64,000 nt of DNA from Variovorax sp. IB41 (GCF_016405905.1 NZ_JAEFCB010000001.1:558001-622000), one strand, 5' to 3'. Positions 16,635 through 26,883 are shown, numbered from the stretch's first letter. The notes: generated from the letters alone by a model not told the origin. A program made the numbers and translations.

Positions 16635-17540
16635 TCATCGTTGCTGTTGATGCGTGTACGCCAGCTGCGCCGCAGCCAGGTCCCACAGCGCATGGCCCAC
16701 GGTCTTGATCAGCACCGGCTTGTCTGGCGTTGACGGCTTCGCGTCCGCGAAGGCCTGCACGCCGGACCAGTCGATGCCCGCCTGAATCAGCTCGCCCGCC
16801 TCGTGGCGCGCGCCCTCCAGCGTATCCACAAACACGGCGCAGCGGCGCACGAGTTCGGGCGGCACCTCGGCCATGTCGGCGCGGTAGGCGCCGACGGCGA
16901 TGACGGTGGCGTCCGGCCGCACCTGCGATGGAACCACCGGACTCGATGAATTGGTGGTGGCGACGATCACATCGGCTTCTTCGCAAACCTGCGCCGGGTC
17001 GGCGATAGCACTGGCGTCCACGCCGAGTGTGCGCATGTGCTGCGCCAGCTGTTCGGCATGGGCTTGCGTGCGCGCGTGAATCCACAGATGGCGCATGCCC
17101 GCGACTTCTGCGAACGCCTCAGCGTGCGAACGCGCCTGCACGCCCGCGCCGATCAGCAGCATGCGGCCGCCGACATGGCGCCCTGCCTTTGCCGCCCCGG
17201 CGAGCGACAGCGCCGCGGTGCGCCGGGCGGTCAGCACATTGCCATCCATCGCGATGAGCCGGGTGCCTGTTGTGGCATCCATTAGCGTGACCTCGCCTTG
17301 CACAACCGGCAATCCGATGACTCCATTGCCGGCATGCACGGTCACGGTCTTGAGCGCCGCGAAGCGCGCATCCGCCGCGGGCATCAGCAGCAGCACGCCG
17401 CCGCCCGCGAGCGGCACCGAGGTTCGTGTCGCCGCATGCGCCTCGCCAATGCGCTCGCGCTCGAACATCTGCAGCAGCGCCTCGACCAGCGCGCCATACG
17501 GCAGCGCAGCCGCCGTCTCCGCCGCGTCCAGCGTCCGCAT
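16635..17540 (-). CDS. Ornithine cyclodeaminase / mu-crystallin family protein
   Basis: The 301-residue protein has the OCD/mu-crystallin fold. The dinucleotide-binding motif is MLLIGAGVQARSHAEAFAEV, preceded by LIAMDGNVLTARRTAALS, and followed by ADVIVATTNSSSPVVP, VIAVGAYRADMAEVPPEL and the C-terminal KTVGHALWDLAAAQLAY. Members include ornithine cyclodeaminase, alanine dehydrogenase and delta1-pyrroline/piperideine-2-carboxylate reductase. The last is attractive here because a DAO-type oxidase encoded next door would generate imino acids. It begins 8 bases after the stop of the binding-protein gene, so the genes are co-transcribed. Confidence 0.85.
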   Translation of the reverse strand: MRTLDAAETAAALPYGALVEALLQMFERERIGEAHAATRTSVPLAGGGVLLLMPAADARFAALKTVTVHAGNGVIGLPVVQGEVTLMDATTGTRLIAMDGNVLTARRTAALSLAGAAKAGRHVGGRMLLIGAGVQARSHAEAFAEVAGMRHLWIHARTQAHAEQLAQHMRTLGVDASAIADPAQVCEEADVIVATTNSSSPVVPSQVRPDATVIAVGAYRADMAEVPPELVRRCAVFVDTLEGARHEAGELIQAGIDWSGVQAFADAKPSTPDKPVLIKTVGHALWDLAAAQLAYTHQQQR

Positions 17541-17548
17541 GCGCGCGT

Positions 17549-18706
17549 TCAGGAGCCGGCCACGCGGACGCGCTTGCCGTCCTTGTAGGTGAAGACGGTG
17601 AAGTCGGGCTTCTGCAGGTTGCCCTTGGCATCGAAGCTGATGGCGCCGGTCACGCCGTCGAACTTCACCTTGCGCATCGCCGGGAGGTACGCCTCGGGCT
17701 CGACCGAGTTGGCCGCGCGCATGCCGGCGGCCAGCGCCATCATGGCGTCGTAGAGGTACGGCGCATAGGTCAGCACCTCGACGCCGAAGCGCGCCTTGTA
17801 GCGCTGCTCGAACTCGGCGCCCTTGCTGGTCTTCTCGATCTCCTTGCCGCCGCGCGTGCAGTACAAAAGGTCGTCGACCGCGCCGCCGCTGATCTTGGCG
17901 ACCTCGTTGGTGCACAGGCCGTCGGTGCCCAACAGCTTGGCCGTGATGCCCAGCTGCTTCATCTGCCGCGCGATGAGGCCGCCCTGCGCGTCCATGCCGC
18001 CGTAGAACACTACGTCGGGCTGCTTGGCCTTGATGCTGGTGAGGATGGCCATGAAGTCGGTCGCCTTGTCGCTGCCGAACTCCTGCGCGACGATGGTGCC
18101 GCCCAGCCCTTTCACGCCGCGCGTGAATACCTCGGCCGCGCCCTGGCCGTAGGCGGTGCGGTCGTCGATCACCGCGATCTTTTTCGCCTTGAGGTCCTTC
18201 ACCGTGAAGTCGGCGATGGCCATGCCCACGTCGTCGTCGCTCGCCAGGATGCGAAAGACGTTGCTGTAGCCCTGCCTGGTGAAGGTCGGGTTGGTGGCGG
18301 TCGACACGTCGGGCAGGCCCGCGCGGCTGTAGACGGCCGAGGCCGGAATGGCGGCGCCCGAGTTGAAGTGGCCGAGCATTCCCTTCACGCCCATGTCGGC
18401 CAGCTTGTTGGCCACCACCATGGCCTGCTTGGGGTCGGCCTGGTCGTCTTCGGACTGCAGCACGAACTTGATCTTCTTGCCGCCGATGACAAGGCCCTGC
18501 TTGTTCAGGTCTTCGACCGCGAGGCGCGCGCCGTTGTCGTTGTCCTTGCCCCAGTGGGCCGCGCCCCCGGTGAGCGGGCCGGCGTGGCCGATGGTGACGG
18601 TCTGCTCGGCCTGCGCGAGCGCGGCGGTGGGCAGGCCAAGAACTAAGGCCAGTGCAATGCCCAGAACAGTGGACCGGGCAGTACAGCGGGTGCGCAAGAC
18701 AATCAT
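17549..18706 (-). CDS. Branched-chain-amino-acid-type ABC transporter substrate-binding protein
   Basis: The 385-residue protein has a Sec signal (MIVLRTRCTARSTVLGIALA to about ALAQA) and a LivJ-type periplasmic binding domain. Family features include TVTIGHAGPLTGGAAHWGKD, KIKFVLQSEDDQADPKQAM, GHFNSGAAIPASAVY, RILASDDDVGMAIADF and DVVFYGGMDAQGGLIARQ. It should bind an amino acid or amide for a Liv-type importer, whose permeases are not encoded here. The ATG at 18706 follows GAGGAGA; an upstream ATG at 18721 overlaps that site. It heads the five-gene operon and is divergent from the LysR gene. Confidence 0.9.
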   Translation of the reverse strand: MIVLRTRCTARSTVLGIALALVLGLPTAALAQAEQTVTIGHAGPLTGGAAHWGKDNDNGARLAVEDLNKQGLVIGGKKIKFVLQSEDDQADPKQAMVVANKLADMGVKGMLGHFNSGAAIPASAVYSRAGLPDVSTATNPTFTRQGYSNVFRILASDDDVGMAIADFTVKDLKAKKIAVIDDRTAYGQGAAEVFTRGVKGLGGTIVAQEFGSDKATDFMAILTSIKAKQPDVVFYGGMDAQGGLIARQMKQLGITAKLLGTDGLCTNEVAKISGGAVDDLLYCTRGGKEIEKTSKGAEFEQRYKARFGVEVLTYAPYLYDAMMALAAGMRAANSVEPEAYLPAMRKVKFDGVTGAISFDAKGNLQKPDFTVFTYKDGKRVRVAGS

Positions 18707-18883
18707 CGGAAGTCTCCTCATATCGTTGGCAGGGGTCGAGACGCAGAATAGGATCGCGGCGGCATGCGAAACAAACGCTAAATGCGCACAACGTTGTGCA
18801 GCGCCGGAAGGACCGAGGCAACGAAGGCGCCGGGCACGGCAGGTGCTTGCGCCATGCAGGACAGAAGAGACAACAGGCATTCG

Positions 18884-19777
18884 ATGAGAAAAGACATTCC
18901 CAACCTGGGCGCGCTGCAGGCCTTCGAGGCCTCGGCGCGGCTGGGGAGCTTCACCCGCGCCGCCGCCGAGCTGGCGCTCACGCAGAGCGCGGTCGGGCGG
19001 CAGGTGGCGATGCTGGAGCAGCGGCTGGGCGTGCCGCTCTTCTCGCGCGTGCGCCGGCGCCTGACGCTCACCGACGTGGGGCGCGAGTACGCGGCGCGCA
19101 TCCGCCGGCACCTGGACCAGATCCGCCGCGATACGCTGGAGATCAGCGCGGGCCACGACATGGGCTTCGTGCTGGAGCTGGCGGTGGTGCCTACGTTCGC
19201 CACGCAGTGGCTCATTCCGCGGCTGCCCGATTTCAGCCGGCTGCATCCGAACATCACGGTGAACCTGTCGGCGCGCTCGCAGCCCTTTTCGTTCCAGGAA
19301 AACGCGTACGACGCGGCCATCTATTTCGGCGACCAGTTCTGGCCCAACACGCGCGGCGGGCTGATCTTTTCAGAGGGCGAGATGGTGCCGATCTGCAGCC
19401 CCGCCTTTCGCGACGCCAACGGCCCGTGGGACGAAGCAGGCTTCGAGCGCTGCCGCCATGTGCACCTGAGCACGCGCGCGCATGCCTGGCGCGACTGGTA
19501 TGCGCAGCAGGGCTGGGACTACACGGTGCATGCCTCGCGCGGCCCGCGCTACGAACTCTTCACGATGGTGGTGGCCGCGACGGCCGCGGGCATGGGCGTG
19601 GGCCTGGCGCCGCGCATCCTGATCGAGCACGAGCTGCGCACCGGTGAACTCGTGATCCCGGTGGACCGGCACCTCGACGTGCCGCAGGGCTACTACTTCG
19701 CGTACCCCGAAGGCCGGCCGGCCTCCGGGGCGCTCGAACACTTCAAGCAGTGGGTGCTCGGTTTGACGCCTGCCTAG
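18884..19777 (+). CDS. LysR-family transcriptional regulator, GcvA-like
   Basis: The 297-residue protein starts with a winged-helix domain (LGALQAFEASARLGSFTRAA, ELALTQSAVGRQVAMLEQRL, LFSRVRRRLTLTDVG) followed by a LysR substrate-binding domain. ATQWLIPRLPDFSRLHPNITV and NAYDAAIYFGD are typical of the GcvA/AmpR branch. The start at 18884 (MRKDIPNLGAL) matches where relatives begin; starts at 18782 and 18854 are in frame but add non-conserved sequence. The gene is divergent from the binding-protein gene across about 177 bases and is the natural candidate to regulate that catabolic operon. Confidence 0.9.
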   Translation: MRKDIPNLGALQAFEASARLGSFTRAAAELALTQSAVGRQVAMLEQRLGVPLFSRVRRRLTLTDVGREYAARIRRHLDQIRRDTLEISAGHDMGFVLELAVVPTFATQWLIPRLPDFSRLHPNITVNLSARSQPFSFQENAYDAAIYFGDQFWPNTRGGLIFSEGEMVPICSPAFRDANGPWDEAGFERCRHVHLSTRAHAWRDWYAQQGWDYTVHASRGPRYELFTMVVAATAAGMGVGLAPRILIEHELRTGELVIPVDRHLDVPQGYYFAYPEGRPASGALEHFKQWVLGLTPA

Positions 19778-19863
19778 ACCCGGCTCGGCTTGCGCTCGAG
19801 AAAGCCCTGCTGGTGGCAGCACGCACAGGTCCGTGTCCAGGGGCGCTGGGTAACATCGGCCGG

Positions 19864-20316
19864 ATGCAGATTGCGATTGAAAACCCCGGCCAGCCCGACG
19901 TCGTCCAGCTCATCGACGACCTCGATGCGTACCAGAAGCCGCTCTATCCGCCCGAGAGCCATTACGGCATCGACATCGCGACGCTGTCCGCCGCCAACGT
20001 GCTGTTTGCCGTGGCACGGGATGAGAGGGGCACGGCGATCGGCTGCGGGGCCATCGTCATGGAGCCCGGGTACGGCGAGCTCAAGCGGATGTACGTGCGG
20101 CCGCAGAACCGCGGACAGGGCGTTGCGGCCCAGGTGCTGGCCTTTCTCGAAGGCGAAGCGACGGCACGCGGCCGCACGATGTTCAGGCTGGAGACTGGCG
20201 TGAGCCAGCCCGAGGCGCTGTCGTTCTACGCGCGCTCGGGCTACGCGCGGCGCGAACGCTTCGGGCGGTACCCCGAAGACCCGCTGAGTGTTTTCATGCA
20301 GAAGGACGCGGGCTGA
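19864..20316 (+). CDS. GNAT-family N-acetyltransferase
   Basis: The 150-residue protein has a single GNAT domain. The acetyl-CoA-binding motif A is seen as LKRMYVRPQNRGQGVAAQVL (Q/R-x-x-G-x-G/A pattern), preceded by the beta strand AIGCGAIVMEPG and followed by SYLxL-like ETGVSQPEALSFYARSGYA and FGRYPEDPLSVFM. This is close to YsnE/PanZ-like or aminoglycoside-type acetyltransferases with small-molecule substrates. The start at 19864 is the first conserved residue; upstream in-frame sequence overlaps the LysR gene. The acceptor is unknown. Confidence 0.85.
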   Translation: MQIAIENPGQPDVVQLIDDLDAYQKPLYPPESHYGIDIATLSAANVLFAVARDERGTAIGCGAIVMEPGYGELKRMYVRPQNRGQGVAAQVLAFLEGEATARGRTMFRLETGVSQPEALSFYARSGYARRERFGRYPEDPLSVFMQKDAG

Positions 20317-20512
20317 GGCCGGCGATGACGACGCACCCTGCAGCGCGCGGCGTGCGCCTACAAGCGGTGTTGCAAAACCCGACATGGCGCGAGCCCGCGA
20401 GCAAGCACGATGTCGCGTCGATGCGCTGGCCCCCGCCGTCCGGGCCGTCGATCTCACGGACCGCCCGGCCACGGCGCTCGTGAAACCCCCACACGGCCTG
20501 CCGAGAGATTCC

Positions 20513-21361
20513 ATGCCAGACACGCTGCTGTTCGAGGATTCACGCTTGCCGAAATGGACGCCCGCCTCATCGCCCACCGCACCTCGCGTCGCAGGCGCGC
20601 AACCGGTGTCGGTGGAATGGGCGCTGTCGCACTGGTCCGCTGCGGCGCACGCACATCATCCGCGCCCCGATCTTTCGCTGCCATCACCGCCGCCGGTGCA
20701 CGACTGCAACAGGCTGATCAACGCCGCAGTGCACGACATGCGCAACTCGCTCTCCGCCATCCGCCTGGGCATGGAGCTGCTCGCGCGCCGGGGCGACCCG
20801 CAGCAGCCCGATGCGGTGCTCGAGCATGTCGACCATGCCGCGAACCGCGCGATCGAACGGTCCGAAGAGCTCGCGGATGTGTGCCGGCTCGCGACAGGGA
20901 AGAACCTCGACATCGCGACCAAGCCGTTTTCGCTGCATGCGGTGATCCGGCAGGCGATCGATGCGCTCGCTGCCTCTGCCTCCTCCGCCACGCAGACCGT
21001 CTTCGAGCACGACCGGCTGGGCGACGGCGACTGCTGCGGCGATGCGGCTCGCATCGCGCAGTTCCTGACCCTGGCTCTCGAAGAGCTCGCGAGTTCGGGA
21101 TGGCCGTCACGGGTGATCGTCGTGAGCGAAGTGGCCGGCGACCGGTTTCGCATCGCGCTCTGCGAAGGCGCCGCGACGGTAGAACGGCAAAGCGGCGACC
21201 GGCCTGATGCATTGCTCGCTCGCACGCGTCGGCACGTGCTGCTGCACGGCATCGCCGGCGCGCACCGGGGCCGCGTCGCGTTCGGCGACGCCCGCGGAGG
21301 CCGCCCGTCGATCGAGGGCAGTTTCCGCAGCGTCCGGCGCGGGCCGCCGGCTGGCGATTGA
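20513..21361 (+). CDS. Orphan histidine-kinase-like protein with degenerate ATPase region
   Basis: The 282-residue protein has no membrane helix or sensor domain. Its central stretch LINAAVHDMRNSLSAIRLGM looks like a HisKA H-box, with the dimerisation helix continuing to ELADVCRLATGK. The region that should hold the ATP-binding domain has LTLALEELASSG at the N-box place, without the Asn expected there, and no G1 or G2 glycine boxes are seen before the end. It may be a phosphotransfer or scaffold protein, or a decayed kinase. ATG 20513 with GAGAG upstream was preferred to a longer in-frame start at 20288 that overlaps the acetyltransferase gene. Confidence 0.6.
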   Translation: MPDTLLFEDSRLPKWTPASSPTAPRVAGAQPVSVEWALSHWSAAAHAHHPRPDLSLPSPPPVHDCNRLINAAVHDMRNSLSAIRLGMELLARRGDPQQPDAVLEHVDHAANRAIERSEELADVCRLATGKNLDIATKPFSLHAVIRQAIDALAASASSATQTVFEHDRLGDGDCCGDAARIAQFLTLALEELASSGWPSRVIVVSEVAGDRFRIALCEGAATVERQSGDRPDALLARTRRHVLLHGIAGAHRGRVAFGDARGGRPSIEGSFRSVRRGPPAGD

Positions 21362-22112
21362 AGGCCGCGCCCTGCCCGCACCTTCCGCGCCTTCATCACG
21401 CCGCGGCCTGTGGGCCGGCCTCGCGCTGTGCGCCGCGCTCGCAGCGGGCGCGTGGGCGGTGATGACGGGCGCCGTCGAAATTCCCGAGCGCTTCAACCCC
21501 TGGGCGCCGCTGGACGTGATGGCCGAGCCCGACTGGCTCACGAACTTCAAGCTGGCCCGCGCCCGCCGCGAACCGACGCGCTGCCTCGCGGCGCTCGCGC
21601 GCACGGACATGAAGTACGACCAGCTGCCCGACCGCGTGACCGGCGAAGGCTGCGGCTTCGAGAACGCGGTGCTGCTGCGCTCGGCCGGCGTGCGCCTGGG
21701 CACGCCGCCTGCATTGAGTTGCCCGATGGCACTGTCCTTCTTCATGTGGGAGAAGCACGCGCTGCAGCCGGCCGCGAAGGCGCGCTTCGGCGAGCCGGTC
21801 GTGGCCATCGCGCATCTGGGCAGCTATGCGTGCCGCAACGTGAACCGCGGCGAAGGCGCAGTGCCGGGCGCGCCGCGCAGCAGGCATGCGACCGCCGATG
21901 CGTTCGACGTGGCCGGCCTGACGCTCGCCGGTGGGCAACGCATCACGGTGCGTCGGGATTGGACAGGCAATGGCGATCCGGCAGACCTGCTGCTGCGCGA
22001 CGCGCACCGCGGGGCCTGCCGGTTCTTCGATGGGGTGCTGGGTCCCGACTACAACGCAGTGCACCGGGACCACTTTCATCTGGAGACGGGCGGCTATTCG
22101 ATGTGCCGCTAA
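21207..22112 (+). CDS. Extensin-like domain membrane protein
   Basis: The protein has one N-terminal transmembrane helix (LWAGLALCAALAAGAWAVM) and an extensin-like C-terminal domain with several conserved cysteines. Visible features are NFKLARARREPTRCLAAL, TGEGCGFENAVLLR, LGSYACRNVN, RHATADAFDVAGLTL and VHRDHFHLETGGYSMCR. The HRDHFHLE stretch and the Asp of ADAFDV resemble metal-peptidase ligands of the VanY/M15 type, so a cell-wall role is plausible. The start is uncertain: 21207 is the only ATG ahead of the helix and overlaps the previous gene by 155 bases. A rarer start near 21351 is possible, and the domain itself is secure. Confidence 0.75.
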   Translation: MHCSLARVGTCCCTASPARTGAASRSATPAEAARRSRAVSAASGAGRRLAIEGRALPAPSAPSSRRGLWAGLALCAALAAGAWAVMTGAVEIPERFNPWAPLDVMAEPDWLTNFKLARARREPTRCLAALARTDMKYDQLPDRVTGEGCGFENAVLLRSAGVRLGTPPALSCPMALSFFMWEKHALQPAAKARFGEPVVAIAHLGSYACRNVNRGEGAVPGAPRSRHATADAFDVAGLTLAGGQRITVRRDWTGNGDPADLLLRDAHRGACRFFDGVLGPDYNAVHRDHFHLETGGYSMCR

Positions 22113-22121
22113 CGCTGCGCT

Positions 22122-22445
22122 CTATGCGCCGGACGGGCTCGGCGCGAACACGCTCGGCGTCATGGCCGCGCGCATCGCCTGCACGGCCTTGTCTACTGAC
22201 TCGATGCGGCGACTCAGTTCTTCGTTGACCACGCGCACCAATGCGCTGAGTTCATTGCGTGTCGGATTCAGTTCTTCGGCATCGCCCGGTTCCGGCGACA
22301 CGATGAGCTTCTCGATGCACGCGTAGGCGCGATGCACTTCGCGAAGACTGTCGGTGTCCTCGCAGACTTGCAGCGCCAGTGCGTTGGGATCGGTATCGAG
22401 AAATGCGGCAGACGATGCCGTGCGGGAACAAGAGGTCCTGACCAT
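22122..22445 (-). CDS. Hypothetical protein, 107 aa
   Basis: I do not recognise this protein. It starts MVRTSCSRTASSAAF and contains a helical, charged middle (VCEDTDSLREVHRAYACIEKL) and a second amphipathic helix (RNELSALVRVVNEELSRRIE) ending in VDKAVQAMRAAM. The pattern of hydrophobic residues suggests a short coiled coil or helical bundle. A good ribosome-binding site (AAGGAAG) sits 7 bases before the ATG at 22445, which supports a real gene. It is convergent with the extensin-like gene, whose stop is 9 bases away. Confidence 0.55.
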   Translation of the reverse strand: MVRTSCSRTASSAAFLDTDPNALALQVCEDTDSLREVHRAYACIEKLIVSPEPGDAEELNPTRNELSALVRVVNEELSRRIESVDKAVQAMRAAMTPSVFAPSPSGA

Positions 22446-22794
22446 GATTGGCTTCCTTGAAAAACGCGAGGGGTGCTTAGGGACGCCAATCCCATGCACG
22501 CCGTTGCTCGACGTGCGCGGGCAGTGTAGCTCTGGCTTTTCTTGGCGCGTGTTGCAGATTTCGCGTTTTCATCGACGACGCATTCCGGCCATATACGCGC
22601 GTCCGGACATGGCTCTTTCGCATGCGATGCCGACATCGCCAAGCCTCGGACAACAGCGAGCCCGGGAAAACACCTAGGCGGCGAACAGAAGCAACGGCGC
22701 ATCTGAGCTTTCACAGGCGAACCATCGGGTCGCCGCCTCTTTTCGGATCCCTTCACCGCTGGCCCGCTACTTGCAACCTCGTTCAAAAATGACA

Positions 22795-22804
22795 GAAAAT
22801 TTTC
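22795..22804. promoter_or_regulatory. Palindrome GAAAATTTTC, possible RpiR site
   Basis: This 10-bp perfect palindrome is 68 bases upstream of the RpiR-family gene. RpiR proteins often bind GAAA...TTTC dyads, and a second such element lies 17 bases downstream. Confidence 0.4.
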
Positions 22805-22820
22805 AGAATTGACTTATATT

Positions 22821-22836
22821 TGAAAACTGGTTTTCA
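22821..22836. promoter_or_regulatory. Inverted repeat TGAAAAC-TG-GTTTTCA, likely RpiR operator
   Basis: The arms TGAAAAC and GTTTTCA pair perfectly around a 2-base spacer. The element is just downstream of TTGACT (22809-22814) and 36 bases before the regulator start, so a bound protein could block transcription. The GAAA/TTTC core matches what is known of MurR/RpiR operators. Confidence 0.5.
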
Positions 22837-22871
22837 CAAAACGCACACTTTCAGGCTCCTCCGCACCATCC

Positions 22872-23858
22872 ATGAGCACCCCCGTCGACACCCCAGGCAC
22901 CACCGTGGCCCAGCGCATTGCGCAGGCGTTGCCGCGGCTGACGCGTTCGCACCGGCAGGTGGCCGACTACGTGCTGGAGCATCCGCTGCAGGTCGCCACG
23001 CTGCCGATCGATGAACTCGCCGCCGCGGCGGGCGTGTCGGTCGCCACGGCCAACCGCTTCGCGCGCGCGCTGGAATTCGACGGCTACGCCACCTTCCGCG
23101 CCGAGCTCGTGCGCGGCTTCGAGTCGCTGGTGGCGCCCGTAGAGCGCCTGCGCGGCAACCTGGAGCACCCGACCACGGTGGCCGAGGTGTTCGCGACCGC
23201 GCTGGACGAGAGCCGCCGCAACATCGAGGCCACGCGCCAGTCGCTCGACTACGCCGCCTGCGAGGCCGCGGTGCAGCGCATCGGCAAGGCGCGCTCGGTG
23301 TACATCGCGGGCTTCGGCGCGAGCGGCTGGCTCGCGGGCCTGTTGCAGCACGGGCTGGACAGCAGCTGCAGCGACGTGCGCCTGCTGCCGGGCGTGAGCG
23401 GCGTCACGCATGCGGCGCGCTCGCTGATGCATGCGGGCCCGAAGGACGTGTTCATCGGCCTCACTTTTCCGCGCTATCTCACCGACACCGTGCTGCTCGC
23501 GCAGATCGCGCGCGAACAAGGCTGCGGCGTGATCGCGCTCACCGACCGGCCGACCTCGCCGATGGCGCCGCTCGCCGACATCGCGCTCTACTGCCAGACC
23601 GAAACCAACTACCGCCCCAACTGCGAGACCAGCGTGCTCGCGCTGGTCGAGGCGCTCACCAGCGCCGTGGCGCTGCGGGCGCCCGACCCGGTGCAGTCCG
23701 CGCGCCGCACGCTGCAGGTGCTGCGGCCCTGGCTGCACGGCGCGAACGGGCTGCCGCGCATCGACGGCATTGCCGCGCGGACTGCCGGTGCCGCCGGCAC
23801 CTCCAACGCCGCCGCGCTGAACGGCGCGGCCAAGAAAAAGAAGAAAGCTCCCCGATGA
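22872..23858 (+). CDS. MurR/RpiR-family transcriptional regulator
   Basis: The 328-residue protein has an N-terminal HTH_6 domain (RSHRQVADYVLEHPLQVATL then ELAAAAGVSVATANRFARAL) and a C-terminal SIS domain (about residues 130-260, with SVYIAGFGASGWLAGLLQ and KDVFIGLTFPRYLTDTVLLA). SIS domains of this family usually sense phosphosugars, but relatives near peptide genes exist. The C-terminus ends in a lysine run (AAKKKKKAPR). The stop overlaps the start of the isoaspartyl peptidase gene (ATGA), so it is translated in one operon with the genes it probably controls. Confidence 0.9.
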   Translation: MSTPVDTPGTTVAQRIAQALPRLTRSHRQVADYVLEHPLQVATLPIDELAAAAGVSVATANRFARALEFDGYATFRAELVRGFESLVAPVERLRGNLEHPTTVAEVFATALDESRRNIEATRQSLDYAACEAAVQRIGKARSVYIAGFGASGWLAGLLQHGLDSSCSDVRLLPGVSGVTHAARSLMHAGPKDVFIGLTFPRYLTDTVLLAQIAREQGCGVIALTDRPTSPMAPLADIALYCQTETNYRPNCETSVLALVEALTSAVALRAPDPVQSARRTLQVLRPWLHGANGLPRIDGIAARTAGAAGTSNAAALNGAAKKKKKAPR

Positions 23859-24814
23859 AGAACACGACACCCGTCATCGCCATCCACGGCGGTGCCGGCA
23901 CCATCAGCGCCGCCACGACCAATGCGACACAGGCGCAGGCCTATCACGACGCGCTGCAGAACATCGTGCGCGCCGCGCAGGCGGCGCTGCTCAAGGGCGC
24001 GTCCGCGCTCGACGCCACCTGCCTCGCGGTCGAACTGCTCGAGGAGTGCCCGCTCTTCAACGCGGGCCATGGCGCCGTTTTCACGCACGAGGAAACCCAC
24101 GAGCTCGATGCCGCCGTGATGGACGGCGCCACGCTCGCCGCCGGCGCCATCGCCGGCGTGTGCCATGTGCGCCGCCCGGTGCGCGCCGCGCGTGCCGTGC
24201 TCGAAGACGGCGCGCACGTGCTGCTGGCCGGCGCGGGCGCCGAAGCCTTCGCGCGCGACCACGGGCTCGAAATGGTCGAGCCCTTCTTCTTCTCGACCGA
24301 GGCGCGCCGCCAGCAGCTGTACCGCGTGCGCGACACCGGCCGCGTGGTCACCGACCACGAAGGCGCCGCGATGACGCCGCCGCTCGATGAAGACAAGAAG
24401 TTCGGCACCGTCGGCGCGGTCGCGCTCGACATGCACGGCCACCTCGCCGCCGCCACCTCGACCGGCGGCATGACCAACAAGCGCGTCGGCCGCATCGGCG
24501 ATTCGCCGCTCATCGGTTCGGGCACCTATGCCGACGACCGCACGGCCGCCATCTCCTGCACCGGCAGCGGCGAAATGTTCATCCGCGTCGCGGCCGCCCA
24601 CGACATCTGCGCGCGCATGGCCTACGGCGGCGCGACGCTCGAAGCGGCCACGCGCGCCGTGGTGCATGAGTCGCTGCCCGCCATCGGCGGCACCGGCGGG
24701 CTGATCGCCGTCGACCGCCACGGCAACCTGAGCCTCGCCTTCAACACCGAAGGCATGTACCGCGGCCACGCGCGCGGCGACGAAGCCCCGGTAACGGCCA
24801 TCTTCGCAGCATGA
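23855..24814 (+). CDS. iaaA: Isoaspartyl peptidase/L-asparaginase (Ntn-hydrolase)
   Basis: The 319-residue protein is a type 2 (plant-type) asparaginase. The N-terminus has IAIHGGAGTI, and ELLEECPLFNAGHGAVFT and DAAVMDGATLAAGAIAGV are conserved. The precursor is expected to self-cleave before Thr185 in KKFGTVGAVALD, which becomes the nucleophile; the beta chain contains ATSTGGMTNKRVGRIGDSPLIG (only the key part quoted) and CTGSGEMFIR. It hydrolyses isoaspartyl dipeptides formed in damaged proteins. The gene overlaps the RpiR regulator by four bases and precedes a glutathione/peptide transporter, the same order of functions as E. coli iaaA-gsiABCD. Confidence 0.93.
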   Translation: MKNTTPVIAIHGGAGTISAATTNATQAQAYHDALQNIVRAAQAALLKGASALDATCLAVELLEECPLFNAGHGAVFTHEETHELDAAVMDGATLAAGAIAGVCHVRRPVRAARAVLEDGAHVLLAGAGAEAFARDHGLEMVEPFFFSTEARRQQLYRVRDTGRVVTDHEGAAMTPPLDEDKKFGTVGAVALDMHGHLAAATSTGGMTNKRVGRIGDSPLIGSGTYADDRTAAISCTGSGEMFIRVAAAHDICARMAYGGATLEAATRAVVHESLPAIGGTGGLIAVDRHGNLSLAFNTEGMYRGHARGDEAPVTAIFAA

Positions 24815-24820
24815 AGCACA

Positions 24821-24912
24821 CCCCCAGTCTTCGCGCACTTCGTGTCGCTTCGCCAACCCCCTTGCAGGGGGCAACACCTGCGGCCCGGCAAAGCCGGTTC
24901 CGCGGTGTTCCA
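24821..24912 (+). repeat. Intergenic GC-rich repeat, copy 1
   Basis: About 90 bases between iaaA and gsiA match the element at 41321-41412 in the same orientation. Shared blocks include GCGCACTTCGTGTCGCTTCG and GCGGCCCGGCAAAGCCGG. Two hairpins are visible: CCCCC..GGGGG, and a GCGG-CCGGC stem closing on AAA. The element ends about 60 bases before the transporter ATPase start. Confidence 0.75.
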
Positions 24913-24973
24913 CGAAAAACCGCGACGCACGCTTGAGCAATCGAGCGCCACTGCCACCCTCCTTCGCACCGCC

Positions 24974-26830
<1,857 letters not shown>

Positions 26831-26851
<21 letters not shown>

Positions 26852-26883
26852 TTTCTATGCCATCGGCGGCGCGTTCTGATTTC
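26831..26883 (+). repeat. Imperfect 25-bp tandem duplication at the gsiA 3' end
   Basis: 26831-26855 and 26859-26883 match at 22 of 25 positions, separated by 3 bases. Both copies would encode AIGGAF followed by TGA. The second copy lies in the untranslated gap before the binding-protein gene, so it looks like a local duplication of the gene's last codons. Confidence 0.8.

Larger units (their letters stand above)
22446..22871. other. Intergenic region upstream of the RpiR regulator (426 bases)
   Basis: No gene is seen. The left part has the promoter side of the small minus-strand hypothetical gene. The right part, from about 22780, changes to AT-rich sequence with two palindromes (listed separately), TTGACT at 22809-22814 and TATATT at 22815-22820, which form the likely promoter-operator region of the RpiR gene and its operon. 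Confidence 0.6.
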
